NCBI GenBank assembly: GCA_964497515.1
Contig: CAZCCV010000009.1
Span: 1 to 64,000, forward strand
DNA from: CAZCCV01 sp964497515
Lineage (GTDB): Bacteria > Armatimonadota > UBA5829 > DTLH01
Direction: 5' to 3'
DNA length: 64,000 nt
This document shows positions 25,483 through 35,178 of the stretch, piece by piece. Each line of letters opens with the position of its first letter. Positions within the stretch are counted from its first letter, which is position 1. Under the pieces are notes generated by a model. That model was given only the letters and a program-made list of their open reading frames with translations, did not search any database and was not told where the DNA came from. The translations under genes and the position numbers were made by a program.

Positions 25483-27654
25483 CTAGATAGCTGCACCAGC
25501 AAGAGAGTCTGAGGAGTTCTGTCCAGTGCTGCGCCTGTAATCGTCTGATGCAGTTCGAAAATCAATCTCTGGATAGCGCTTCCAGACATCCATCGTGAGT
25601 TTGAGAGCTCCCAAAACAAGGTCTGGACTGGATGTTCTTGTTACGACAATCCCCACCTCCTCGGCTTTGCGCTCAACAGCACGAGCCAAAGCGGTCTGAC
25701 CGATTATATGCAGGATCAACGGCAGCTCGCACTCCTTTATGGTGTGTGCTATCTTCTCCACTGCTTGAACGGGATCGGTGCCAACAGCTTTGCCATCGCT
25801 AAGTGACAGTGTAGCCCCTGGAACATGATAGCCGTAGTAGAAAACACCCGGACTGTCGAGCGTTTCTGTGGCCTTAAGAGTCTCAATGATGCCATCCAAA
25901 GTCACCGATCCTGTGAAATCGAACGGGTTCTTAGACGGATCAGCAAAGGCAGGCAGGTATCTAGCTACGGCAGAGCTAAACTCAACAGGTAGACCTTGCC
26001 GCAGTTCGATACCGACACGCTCTGCTGCATCTGCTGCAAGAACGCCTTTGCCGCCTCCTCCAGTGAGAACAACTGCTTTTCCGCTGGCCTTTGGCAAAGT
26101 ATGAAGCATCCAGATTGCAAGCCGCATTTCCTCTTCGTTTAGAGCAGCAATTGCCCCACCCTGCTTAAGTGCAGCCCTCAGTGCCTCTGCTCCACCTGTC
26201 ATTCTCCCGGTATGCGAAGCAGCGCTCTCCCGACCTTTAGAACTGACTCCTGCCGGGAGGACTATTACTGGTTTTACACTGGTAGCATTCTTCAGAGCTT
26301 TTATGAAATGGGGCCCTTCGCCTTCCTTCAACCCACCTTCTAAGTGGATAACTATCGCATCTACAGTCGGTTCATCTGCCACGCGGTTCACTATTTCTGT
26401 GAAGGTGATCCCCGAACCGTTTCCAAGAGAGAAGATCACAGCCACTGGAACGCCGTGAACTAAGTTGTACTCACAGAATGATTCGGCAGCAAGAGAACCA
26501 CTTTGAGTGAAAAAAGCAAAGCTGCCGCCAGTGGCAGGATAAGCAATTCTCTTTTCATCTATGAAGAAAGTGTTATGTGATTCACTGTAGACACCAACGC
26601 AGTTTGGACCGATGTAAGGCATAGAACCCGCAGCTTTTTGCAAGTCTTCTTCCAAGCGCTTGTTTCCAGTCTCTGCAAAATCACTCGATACAATAACGGC
26701 GCCCTTGCCACCGTTTTCTCTGAACCTCTTCACGATATCCGGTGCATCGGCGGGAATTCCGGCGTATACAAGCAGGTCGCAGTCCGTCGGGACATCGTCG
26801 ACAACGGGCACACGTAAACGCTTCAGGTTTTCTCTGCCTTTTTCGGTAGTCAGCATTACCCGCACATCACGCACGCTATTGGTTGCATTAGCTAGAAGCT
26901 TCATACCCACAGAATTTGGTCTGGCTGATGCTATAACTACAAATGCACGTTTTGGCCAGACAAAAACAACAAGGCTTCTGTTTGTTTCAACCTCGGGCAT
27001 AGTCCAGGGCCGACCAGTCTCAAACCTGGCATCTACAACGTGCACGCCTGAAGGTGTTGCAAAGATCGGATTAAGATCCACAGAATGAATCTCAGGGTGT
27101 TCATCCATTAGCTGCGAGACAGCCGAGACTGTAGCTGCAAGCGAGTCTATATCTGAAGGCTCCTCTCCCCGAGCGCCCATCAGTTTTTCCGACATGACGT
27201 GTTCTACTATCATCTGTTTGGCCTCATCAGTCGTGATTCTGCCTACCATAACAGATGGGGCAACAGCCTTTGCAGATATTTCGGCATACTTGCCGCCTTC
27301 GGGAGTGAAGATTATCTGAAAGCCAAAGATTGGATCTCTCTTAGCGCCAATCATCACTTCGTGCCCCGAACGACTCTCTTGTAGAACGAAACTGGCATCA
27401 GCGTGTCCGTGGGATCTGGCCGTAGCTTCCATTTTCTGCCAGGCCGAGTCGAGTTCCTCTGGGGTTGCTACTCTACTCACATATCCAAACTCTGTTTTGT
27501 GGGTTGCTTCTTCGCTGGATGAGGCGAGTTTGAGATAGTAAGCTCTGCCGTGAACGATCTGTTGTTTAGCTGTCTTAGGCGAGGCACAAAGCGCGCCTTC
27601 CAAAACGATGCCGTAATCTTGCAGAAGTTGTTTTGCGTCCAAGTGATTCAGCAT
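25483..27654 (-). CDS. ADP-forming acetate/acyl-CoA synthetase, single chain with beta half first
   Basis: A 723-residue enzyme that makes ATP from an acyl-CoA, ADP and phosphate, or the reverse. The N-terminal 220 residues look like an ATP-grasp beta part (DAKQLLQDYGI, VMIGAKRDPIFGFQIIF, SVDLNPIFATP). The CoA-binding domain follows at about 235-360 (AFVVIASARPNSVG; YIGPNCVGVYS), then the two CoA-ligase domains with the phosphorylated His in SHTGRMTGG. This beta-then-alpha order is the reverse of the more common single-chain arrangement. The ATG at 27654 has GGAGG ten bases upstream; a GTG three codons earlier is too close to it. The exact acyl group is not evident. Confidence 0.9.
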   Translation of the reverse strand: MLNHLDAKQLLQDYGIVLEGALCASPKTAKQQIVHGRAYYLKLASSSEEATHKTEFGYVSRVATPEELDSAWQKMEATARSHGHADASFVLQESRSGHEVMIGAKRDPIFGFQIIFTPEGGKYAEISAKAVAPSVMVGRITTDEAKQMIVEHVMSEKLMGARGEEPSDIDSLAATVSAVSQLMDEHPEIHSVDLNPIFATPSGVHVVDARFETGRPWTMPEVETNRSLVVFVWPKRAFVVIASARPNSVGMKLLANATNSVRDVRVMLTTEKGRENLKRLRVPVVDDVPTDCDLLVYAGIPADAPDIVKRFRENGGKGAVIVSSDFAETGNKRLEEDLQKAAGSMPYIGPNCVGVYSESHNTFFIDEKRIAYPATGGSFAFFTQSGSLAAESFCEYNLVHGVPVAVIFSLGNGSGITFTEIVNRVADEPTVDAIVIHLEGGLKEGEGPHFIKALKNATSVKPVIVLPAGVSSKGRESAASHTGRMTGGAEALRAALKQGGAIAALNEEEMRLAIWMLHTLPKASGKAVVLTGGGGKGVLAADAAERVGIELRQGLPVEFSSAVARYLPAFADPSKNPFDFTGSVTLDGIIETLKATETLDSPGVFYYGYHVPGATLSLSDGKAVGTDPVQAVEKIAHTIKECELPLILHIIGQTALARAVERKAEEVGIVVTRTSSPDLVLGALKLTMDVWKRYPEIDFRTASDDYRRSTGQNSSDSLAGAAI

Positions 27655-27988
27655 TGAATACACTTCCTCCAGTCATTCCTCATTGAATGTACTACATATT
27701 GGACAGAGAGCTCCCGGCTATACATCCGAAAACCAGGAAACCCATACATTTACTATTCTAGCACACTAATGGTCGAATTTGAGCCGATTCTTACGCCGTA
27801 AGCAACCAAATATGCCCAAGCTGCAGAATTGCTTAAGCTTCTGTGCAATGACCAGTAATGTCAAGAGAATTCCAAATATTTCCTAGCCCATTATTCCCCA
27901 CCCGATTTGTCAGAAAACCCTCTTGACGCGGTATATATAGTATGATAGTGTTAGAAGTCCACGACATGTAGTATGTGGTTGGTAGTTT
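27655..27988. other. Divergent intergenic region upstream of the acyl-CoA synthetase gene and nrdR
   Basis: A 334-base gap. On the minus strand an extended -10 TGCTAGAAT (about 27754-27762) could drive the synthetase gene. On the plus strand TTGACG (27923-27928) lies in an AT-rich run before nrdR, but no -10 sits at ideal spacing. I looked for the paired 16-base NrdR boxes and saw no convincing one. Confidence 0.5.
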
Positions 27989-28471
27989 ATGAAGTGCCCT
28001 TATTGCGATCATCAAGAAGATAGAGTGCTCGATTCGAGGAGCGTTAGAGACGGAGAAGCAGTTAAACGACGCCGGGAATGTCTGCTCTGCAACCGTCGCT
28101 TCACTACTTACGAGCATATTGAAGAAATGCAGGTGATGGTTGTCAAAAAGGATCTGCGTCGGGAGCCTTTTGAAAGATCCAAAGTGCTAAGGGGGATGAC
28201 CACAGCCTGCGAAAAGCGGCCAATCAGTGTCGAGACACTCGAATCTGTAGCGGACGAAATAGAACGGAGCATAAGCGACTCTGGTAGAAGAGAAGTGAGC
28301 AGTGCAGAGATAGGCGACATGGTGATCGAGGCACTGAGACAAATCGACCAGGTGGCCTATGTTCGATTTGCATCCGTTTACCGCCAGTTTGAGGATGTAA
28401 CGCAGTTTATGGAGATCGTGGATGTTTTGGAGAGCCAGATGCGCAGTCCTTCAGATCAGGGCACTGACTGA
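27989..28471 (+). CDS. nrdR: Transcriptional repressor NrdR
   Basis: A 160-residue nucleotide-sensing repressor of ribonucleotide reductase genes. The zinc ribbon has C3, C6, C31 and C34 (CPYC...CLLC). The ATP-cone follows from about residue 49 (MVVKKDLRREPFERSKVLRGM). It lies 41 bases before nrdJ, so it probably controls its own operon. Confidence 0.98.
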   Translation: MKCPYCDHQEDRVLDSRSVRDGEAVKRRRECLLCNRRFTTYEHIEEMQVMVVKKDLRREPFERSKVLRGMTTACEKRPISVETLESVADEIERSISDSGRREVSSAEIGDMVIEALRQIDQVAYVRFASVYRQFEDVTQFMEIVDVLESQMRSPSDQGTD

Positions 28472-28512
28472 AGACAACCATTTGGACGATTCGCCAGGGA
28501 GGGAAGGAAGGA

Positions 28513-30747
28513 ATGCTTACACAGAATGCGCTGACCGTACTTGAGAAGCGCTATTTGCGGAAGAGTGAAGATGGCAAGGTGGTGGAAAAGCCGAACGATC
28601 TGTTCAGTCGAGTAGCTACCTCGGTAGCAGAAGCCGAAAAAGCGTACGGCAAAACAGAGAAGGAAGTAAAGTCGATATCGCGCAGATTCTGCGATATGAT
28701 ATCGAACCTCGAATTCCTGCCGAACAGCCCGACTTTGATGAACGCGGGGCGCGAGCTCGGACAGCTTTCGGCGTGCTTCGTGCTGCCCATCGGCGACTCA
28801 ATGGAGAGCATCTTCGAGACAATAAAACACACTGCACTTATACATAAAAGCGGCGGCGGCACAGGATTTGCGTTTTCACGACTCCGCCCTGCGAATGATG
28901 TCGTTGCATCGACAAACGGTGTCTCGAGTGGTCCAATAACGTTTATGGATGTGTTCAACTCTGCTACTGAAGCTATAAAGCAGGGTGGCACTCGCCGCGG
29001 CGCAAATATGGGTTGCCTCCGAATCGACCATCCTGATGTGCTGGATTTCATAACCTGCAAGAAGGACACGACGAAGCTTACTAACTTCAATATCTCCGTG
29101 CTTCTTACAGAAAAGTTTATGCAGGCTGTAGAGCAAGACAAAGACTACGACCTATTGAATCCGAGAACCGGCCAGGTAGTCAAGAGTCTTTCGGCGTCGA
29201 AAGTGTTCGATCTGATCGTCAATATGGCGTGGTCTAACGGAGAACCCGGAATTATCTTCATCGACCGGATCAATCGCGACAACCCTACACCATATATAGG
29301 CGAGATTGAATCGACAAACCCCTGCGGTGAACAACCACTGCTTCCATACGAGTCGTGTAATCTCGGTTCCATCAACCTTGCCAGGATGACCACCGTAGAT
29401 GATGGACACGTAGTAATCGACTACGACCGCCTGCGACAGACAGTAAGAGACGGAGTGCGATTCCTCGACGATGTTATCGACATCAATCGCTATCCTATAG
29501 ATGAAATAGCGGAAATGACTCGCGGCAATCGCAAGATCGGGTTGGGCATTATGGGATTTGCCGATCTGTTGATTCAGTTGGGCATCCCGTATGACAGCGA
29601 AGAAGGCATCCAGACGGCGGAGCAAGTGATGAGCTTCGTCTCTGAAGAGGCCAGACGGATGTCGGTTGAGCTTGCAGAGGAACGCGGAGTTTTCCCGAAC
29701 TTCGAAGGAAGCATCTTCGATACTCGAGATGCAATGAAGGTCAGAAACGCGACAGTGACGACAATAGCACCAACAGGAACGTTGTCGATTATAGCTTCGT
29801 GTTCAAGTGGCATTGAGCCATTGTTCGCAGTGAGTTATGTGCGCAGGGTACTCGACGGCGCAGAGCTTATCGAAGTCAACCCGTATTTTGAGAAGATAGC
29901 TCGGGAGCGGGAGTTCTACAGCGACCGTCTGATGAAAGAGATTGCAGAAAAGGGAAGTGTGCGCGGAATAGATGGAGTTCCGGCAGACGTGCAGAGGATT
30001 TTCGGCACAGCGCTCGATATAGCACCGGTATGGCACGTGCGCATGCAGGCTGCGTTCCAGAGGTTTACAGATAACGCAGTCTCAAAGACGGTAAACTTCC
30101 CCGAAAGTGCAACACCTGAAGACGTTCGTGAAGTCTATATGCTGGCGTACAAAGAGGGCTGCAAGGGAGCCACCATCTATCGTTACGGAAGCAGAGACGC
30201 GCAGGTGTTGTCATTCACCAATTCAGCCTCCAATACAACAGGAACCGACTCGCCGCTAGCAGAGGTCAATCGCGCTCCGAGGCCGCGTCCGATGCGAACC
30301 TTTGGCTCGACGGAACGCATCAACACAGGTTGCGGCAATCTATATGTGACAATCAATGAGGACGAGACCGGGCTTTGCGAAGTGTTCACCTCAATGGGCA
30401 AAGCTGGAGGATGTGCTGCCAGCCAGCTCGAAGCGATTGGAAGACTGATTTCCATTGCGCTGCGCACCGGCATAGCGCCGAGATCGTTGATTAAGCATCT
30501 GCGGGGTATCAGATGTCCATCGCCGGCTTGGGGTGCTGGCGGTTCGGTACTCTCCTGCGCAGATGCAATCGGTATTGCAATGGAGCGATATCTGAATTCG
30601 AAGGAAGTCGGAGAAGCTGGCGAAGGCATAAGCAAAATCGCAGATAAGCTCGACACCTTGATGGGAGCCTGTCCGGACTGCGGATGCGAAGTGGAGCACG
30701 AAAGCGGCTGCATAGTCTGCAGATTCTGTGGGTTCAGCAAATGCTAA
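28513..30747 (+). CDS. nrdJ: Adenosylcobalamin-dependent (class II) ribonucleotide reductase
   Basis: A 744-residue enzyme reducing ribonucleotides with a B12-generated thiyl radical, independent of oxygen. Typical segments are present: the substrate Cys region QLSACFVLPIGDS, NPCGEQPLLPYESCNLGSINL, and the phosphate-binding TTIAPTGTLSIIA. The C-terminus has the redox Cys pairs (CPDCGCEVEHESGCIVCRFCGFSKC in outline) that rereduce the active site. Strong GGAGGGAAGGAAGG precedes the ATG. No class I subunits are in the window. No intein is present. Confidence 0.98.
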   Translation: MLTQNALTVLEKRYLRKSEDGKVVEKPNDLFSRVATSVAEAEKAYGKTEKEVKSISRRFCDMISNLEFLPNSPTLMNAGRELGQLSACFVLPIGDSMESIFETIKHTALIHKSGGGTGFAFSRLRPANDVVASTNGVSSGPITFMDVFNSATEAIKQGGTRRGANMGCLRIDHPDVLDFITCKKDTTKLTNFNISVLLTEKFMQAVEQDKDYDLLNPRTGQVVKSLSASKVFDLIVNMAWSNGEPGIIFIDRINRDNPTPYIGEIESTNPCGEQPLLPYESCNLGSINLARMTTVDDGHVVIDYDRLRQTVRDGVRFLDDVIDINRYPIDEIAEMTRGNRKIGLGIMGFADLLIQLGIPYDSEEGIQTAEQVMSFVSEEARRMSVELAEERGVFPNFEGSIFDTRDAMKVRNATVTTIAPTGTLSIIASCSSGIEPLFAVSYVRRVLDGAELIEVNPYFEKIAREREFYSDRLMKEIAEKGSVRGIDGVPADVQRIFGTALDIAPVWHVRMQAAFQRFTDNAVSKTVNFPESATPEDVREVYMLAYKEGCKGATIYRYGSRDAQVLSFTNSASNTTGTDSPLAEVNRAPRPRPMRTFGSTERINTGCGNLYVTINEDETGLCEVFTSMGKAGGCAASQLEAIGRLISIALRTGIAPRSLIKHLRGIRCPSPAWGAGGSVLSCADAIGIAMERYLNSKEVGEAGEGISKIADKLDTLMGACPDCGCEVEHESGCIVCRFCGFSKC

Positions 30748-30814
30748 AAGCTGATGGCTAGGCATGGCTCTGCTTGGGTATAACTCCTGTAAAAGTTGTT
30801 ATCAAGGAGGAGCT

Positions 30815-31249
30815 ATGCCAACCAGATCAGCTCAGGCACAGTGGAAAGGCAACCTGAAACAGGGCGAGGGACAGATGAAGACCCAGAGCGGGGCGCTCGA
30901 CGGAAAATTCGGATTTGGCTCGCGTTTCGAACAGTCACCGGGCACAAACCCAGAGGAATTGATTGCAGCAGCGCACGCAGGGTGCTTCAGTATGGCTCTT
31001 GCTGCAGGGCTTTCACAGGCTGGCCACGAACCGAAGTCGGTAAACACAACAGCGAAAGTGACTGTTGAGAACATCGAAGGGGGCTTCGCCATCACACGCA
31101 GCGCACTGCAAACACGTGTGGAATCGCCTGGTATGGATGACGCCACACTCCAGAAGTTTGCGCAGGAAGCAAAAGTGAACTGCCCGGTCTCCAAGGCGCT
31201 GAAGGGAGTGGAGATCACTCTCGTTGCAGAGCTTGCTGCACCTGCTTAG
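30815..31249 (+). CDS. osmC: OsmC-family hydroperoxide reductase
   Basis: A 144-residue thiol peroxidase of the OsmC/Ohr family. The two reactive cysteines are C57 (HAGCFSMAL) and C123 (VNCPVSKAL), with the family's N-terminal Arg and Glu regions retained. It would detoxify organic hydroperoxides using a dithiol donor. AAGGAGG four bases before the ATG fixes the start. It is transcribed alone, with a GC-rich hairpin downstream. Confidence 0.95.
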   Translation: MPTRSAQAQWKGNLKQGEGQMKTQSGALDGKFGFGSRFEQSPGTNPEELIAAAHAGCFSMALAAGLSQAGHEPKSVNTTAKVTVENIEGGFAITRSALQTRVESPGMDDATLQKFAQEAKVNCPVSKALKGVEITLVAELAAPA

Positions 31250-31275
31250 CAATTGATAGACCGGCACTGAAGAAT

Positions 31276-31310
31276 GGGCCGGAGCGTATGACCCGGCCCT
31301 GATTCTATTC
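31276..31310 (+). terminator. Terminator after osmC
   Basis: GGGCCGG and CCGGCCC form a stem with a ten-base loop, followed by a moderately T-rich tract (TGATTCTATTCATT). Confidence 0.6.
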
Positions 31311-31408
31311 ATTCTGCAAGCAACAACCTTCCTAACAAAAGAAACCAACCGCGCATCGGAATCTGTGTATACTGTAACCAATGCTCTTTGGAAAAGAGAG
31401 GAGAGGTT

Positions 31409-32644
31409 ATGGACGTCAGAGGATTTTTCATCACCCTCGCAATCTCATTGTTATGTGTCACTCTGTGGGCAAAGGATAACGCGACAGATCGGACATTCCT
31501 GTTAGAAGGTGTGCGTGAAATCGCAGCGCCCGGAGCCCCTGGACCTCTGTGTATATCTGGAAAAGACGCTTTTGCAGTAGTCGCAGGCAAAACGGGCGAT
31601 GTATTGGAACCGGTTGTCGCGGCCGCCAAAATTGGAAGCGGCAGAGTTGTGATCTTTGGGCACGACGGTTACTTCGGTGCAGAAACGCTGAAGACTGCAG
31701 ACACAGGTCGGCTTATGGCAAACGCCGTGCGGTGGGCAGGTGACAAATCGATACCCGCTGCAGCACGAATCGCAGTTCTTGACTCTCCCGAATTGTTGGC
31801 ATTCCTGCAGCAAAAGGGCTTCGGTGCGCAATCTCTTAATAGGTTCAAATGGGCGGAGAATCTCAGTGATTACGACGTCCTTTGTCTATCTCCGTTCAAC
31901 ATGAATGACTCTGAGATTGCCTCGCTGCAGAGTTTCGTGCAGTCTGGCGGCGGACTAATTGTAAGCGGGCTCGGATGGGGCTGGCTTCAACTGAGTTCCG
32001 GCAAGACTCTGCAGAGCCTGCCCGGAAACCGACTGATTGAACCCTTTGGTGTAATGTGGGCAGATGGTGTTCTGGAGCGTACATCAAAGAACGGTTATCT
32101 GGCAAATGCAGAGCATTTGGATTTGTGCAACGCTCATCGAGCATTGCCGTTTGTGTTGGATTACACCGCAGAAACCGACGGCGTTTCGCCTGAACAACTT
32201 GCGCAGGCCGCATGGATTGTATCGCGAGCAGTGCTAACACTTCCCACATCCGACAAAGCAATCCTTCCGAAGCTGAACACTCTACTTGCAAAGCACGAAA
32301 GCGAACTCATCCCAACAAAAGAGAAGCCGCTCACTTCAAAGGAACCGCTGGCTAAACTACTGCTTGCAATGCAGCTAAACAGAATGATGAATACCCCTGC
32401 AAATGAAGTGATGGCACACCCTGCTGCAAGCGCCTTTCCTGGGAGCTGCCCAACTGATGAAAACAAAACGGAACGAAAGATTGCGGTAGATACATCCGTT
32501 CCGGACTGGCACAGCACCGGCATATATGCTGCCCCTGGTGAGCATTTGGAATTCCTTACGCCATCGACCGCAATTGGCAAAGGGATGCGAGTTCGGATTG
32601 GTTTATATAGAGGTACCGGAAAATTGCAACGTGGGAATCGTTGA
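31409..32644 (+). pseudogene. N-terminal part of a split TCAF/M60-like metallopeptidase
   Basis: This frame starts at an ATG with GAGAGG upstream and a signal peptide (FFITLAISLLCVTLWA). It carries a glutamine-amidotransferase-like N-terminal domain as in TCAF proteins (SGRVVIFGHDGYFG; GGGLIVSGLGWGW), then enters the M60 region (GIYAAPGEHLEFLTPSTAIGKGMRVRIG). At about 32600 it loses homology and stops at 32642-32644. The gene continues in another frame as the next entry. About 34 residues that normally lie between RVxIG and the GGLxYxxVP strand are missing, so an internal deletion whose length is not a multiple of three is the simplest explanation. An assembly error would look the same. Confidence 0.8.
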
Positions 32645-33518
32645 CATAGTCATCCGAGGTGGAACCGAGGCCGCTCATTATGTTCTCGGCAAGACCAGCC
32701 AAGCAGACTGGGAAAGAATCCGAACAAGCCCCGCCCCCTGGGCCGAATTGGAGACGGAGAAAATAATACTCACAGTTCCTTCGGACGTTGTGCAAGCGTT
32801 GGACGATCCGGAGGATCTGATGAAGTTCTGGGATCGGGTCTCAGACGCATGCGCTGAATTAGCTGGGTGGCCGCTCGACCGACCACGGGCGGAGCGCTAC
32901 GTTACCGATATACAGATCAGCGTAGGGTATATGCATTCCGGGTATCCAATTATGACCTTCCTCGACGTTGCACCGGTGCTGGTTGATAAACCGCGTATTT
33001 TGGCGGATGGCCACGGCGGAGTGTGGGGATTCTTCCACGAGCTCGGCCACAATCACCAGTCGCCCGACTGGACGTTTGACGGAACAGTAGAGGTAACGGT
33101 GAATCTGTTTACTCTCTACGTTTACGACCAGGTTCACGGGATAAAGGCCGAAAACCTGCGAGATTTTGATGCCGATGGCAGACGCAAACGTATCGAACCG
33201 TACCTAGCAGAAGGCGCACCCTTCGAAAAGTGGAAATCCGATCCATTCCTTGCTCTGATTATGTACATCCAGTTGCAGGAAGTATTCGGATGGGATGCGT
33301 ATAAACAGGTCTTTGCGGAGTATCGAGATCTTTCCCCATCCGAACGCCCAAGAACAGAAGAAGAGCGGCGTGACCAATGGATGGTTCGAATGTCGAGAAC
33401 TGTCGGCAAGAACCTTGGTCCGTTCTTCCAGACTTGGGGCGTGCCAACTTCAAAGAATGCAAGGGATTCAATCTCTGACCTGCCAGATTGGATGCCGGAA
33501 GGGTTCCCTCAAAACTGA
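32586..33518 (+). pseudogene. C-terminal part of the split M60 peptidase, with HELGH
   Basis: This frame resumes M60 homology from about 32592 (FGLVYIEVPE) and runs to a natural C-terminus. It has ISVGYMHSGYPIMTFLD, the zinc-binding HELGH at 33036-33050, and the downstream Glu region (DGTVEVTVNLFTLYVYD). The frame is open from 32526, but the stretch before about 32586 is the other frame of the N-terminal part. No credible ribosome binding site precedes it, so it is unlikely to be made on its own. M60 enzymes cleave glycosylated proteins such as mucins and are normally secreted. Confidence 0.8.
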
Positions 33519-33528
33519 CAGCCATTTG

Positions 33529-33555
33529 GAGGGCGACGGCGCTGCTGTCGCCCTC
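33529..33555. terminator. 9-bp hairpin between the M60 gene and prfC
   Basis: GAGGGCGAC and GTCGCCCTC flank a nine-base loop between convergent stop codons. Confidence 0.7.
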
Positions 33556-33564
33556 TATACTATC

Positions 33565-35178
33565 TTAGTGGCCACTTCTGGCCTTTGTCTGTGGTGCAAC
33601 ATCGGAAAAAGTGACGTCGGGATTCTTCTCGATAAGGCGAGAAAGCACATAGTCACTATCTGCGAGCACTACCAATTCGCCATCACAGTCCTCAACAAGG
33701 CGGCTTCCCATCGAGAGCGAGAGCTTATCCATACTCTCTTTGCTGCCTCTTAGCCAGCGAGCATACTTCATATCCATAGGCTCGAGAACTGTATCAACGG
33801 AGTACTCCCCCTTCAGGCGGTGCTGAATGACATCGAACTGAAGCCGACCAACCACCGCCACAATCGGTTCCCGCACGGCTCCTGAACCGGTGGGATAGAA
33901 CACCTGCACAGCGCCTTCCTGCATAAGCTGTTCGAGACCGCCTGTGAATTTCTTTCGACTTGACGGATCCGGACATCGAAGCACAGCGAAATGTTCGGGA
34001 GCGAACCTAGGAATGCAGTCGAAGCTCACGGGGCCATTTGAACTGACTGTATCGCCAATTGAGAAAGCTCCCGGGTTCACCAGTCCGAGAATATCCCCCG
34101 GATACGCTTCTTCCACGGTATCTCTATCTCGCGCGAAGAGCTTGTGTGGTCGCGAAAGCCGCATCTTTGTGCCAAGGCGTGAATGATGAACTTGCATATC
34201 TTTCTCGAAACGCCCCGAACATATTCTCAGAAACGCAACACTATCACGGTGCTTCGGATCCATATTTGCCTGGATTTTGAAAACAAAGCCCGTAAAATGC
34301 GGGTAAGTCGGATCGATGGATTCATCGGCTGCCTCCCTGGGGCCGGGGTACGTACCGAATGCAAGGAAAGAGTCCAAGAACAGCTTTACGCCGAAGTTGT
34401 TCGCTGCACTTCCGAAGTAGATGGGCGTCAAGAGCCCTGCTGTGAACTGCTCTTCATCGAACTCCTCACCTGCCAGGTCAAGGAGTTCCATTTCTTCAAG
34501 AAACTGCTTGTGCGTTGTTGTATCGACAAGTGCTGCACACTCCGGAGAATCCGGCGCAGTTACAATCTCTGGAGCCTTGGTGGCTCCGTGGAAAGTACGC
34601 TCGAAGAGGTGCATTACTCCTTCGCGACGATCGTAGACGCCTTTGAATGTCTGTCCGTTTCCGAGTGGCCAATTCATTGCTATAGTTCGAATGCCGAACT
34701 CCTTTTCCACTTCGTCTAGAAGATCCAAGGGCTCACGGCTGGGTCGATCCATCTTGTTGATAAAAGTGAGTATCGGAATCCCACGCATTCGGCACACGGC
34801 GAAGAGCTTTCGGGTCTGCGGTTCAATGCCCTTCGCACCATCGATCAGCATAACGGCAGCATCTGCAGCAGTGAGTGTGCGGTATGTATCCTCGCTAAAA
34901 TCCTGGTGGCCTGGAGTGTCGAGTAGATTCAATACATAACCTTCGCACTCGAATTGAAGCACAGTAGACGTTACAGAAATGCCGCGTTGTCGCTCCAGCT
35001 CCATCCAGTCTGATGTGGCGTGACGCTGATCTTTCTTTGCTCTTACGGAGCCTGCAAGGTCGACAGCTCCAGAGTAGAGCAGCAGCTTTTCGGTAAGAGT
35101 AGTCTTCCCCGCGTCCGGGTGAGAAATTATAGCAAATGTCCGACGGCGACGTATCTCGGCGTTCAGCTCTGTTAACAA
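33565..35178 (-). CDS. prfC: Peptide chain release factor 3
   Basis: A GTPase of about 537 residues that recycles RF1/RF2 from the ribosome. The G domain has HPDAGKTT, DTPGHQDF and NKMDR. The switch region ATSDWMELERQRGISV and the C-terminal RF3 segment VVGRLQFDVIQHRL separate it from EF-G and LepA. A TTG at 35178 with GGAG eight bases upstream gives a typical N-terminus (LTELNAEIRRRRTFAIISH); a GTG at 35199 is the alternative. Transcribed alone. Confidence 0.95.
   Translation of the reverse strand: MLTELNAEIRRRRTFAIISHPDAGKTTLTEKLLLYSGAVDLAGSVRAKKDQRHATSDWMELERQRGISVTSTVLQFECEGYVLNLLDTPGHQDFSEDTYRTLTAADAAVMLIDGAKGIEPQTRKLFAVCRMRGIPILTFINKMDRPSREPLDLLDEVEKEFGIRTIAMNWPLGNGQTFKGVYDRREGVMHLFERTFHGATKAPEIVTAPDSPECAALVDTTTHKQFLEEMELLDLAGEEFDEEQFTAGLLTPIYFGSAANNFGVKLFLDSFLAFGTYPGPREAADESIDPTYPHFTGFVFKIQANMDPKHRDSVAFLRICSGRFEKDMQVHHSRLGTKMRLSRPHKLFARDRDTVEEAYPGDILGLVNPGAFSIGDTVSSNGPVSFDCIPRFAPEHFAVLRCPDPSSRKKFTGGLEQLMQEGAVQVFYPTGSGAVREPIVAVVGRLQFDVIQHRLKGEYSVDTVLEPMDMKYARWLRGSKESMDKLSLSMGSRLVEDCDGELVVLADSDYVLSRLIEKNPDVTFSDVAPQTKARSGH

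Noticed and set aside
27664..27988. NrdR boxes before nrdR
   Set aside because: Only partial half-site matches were found, and no pair of 16-base boxes at the expected spacing.
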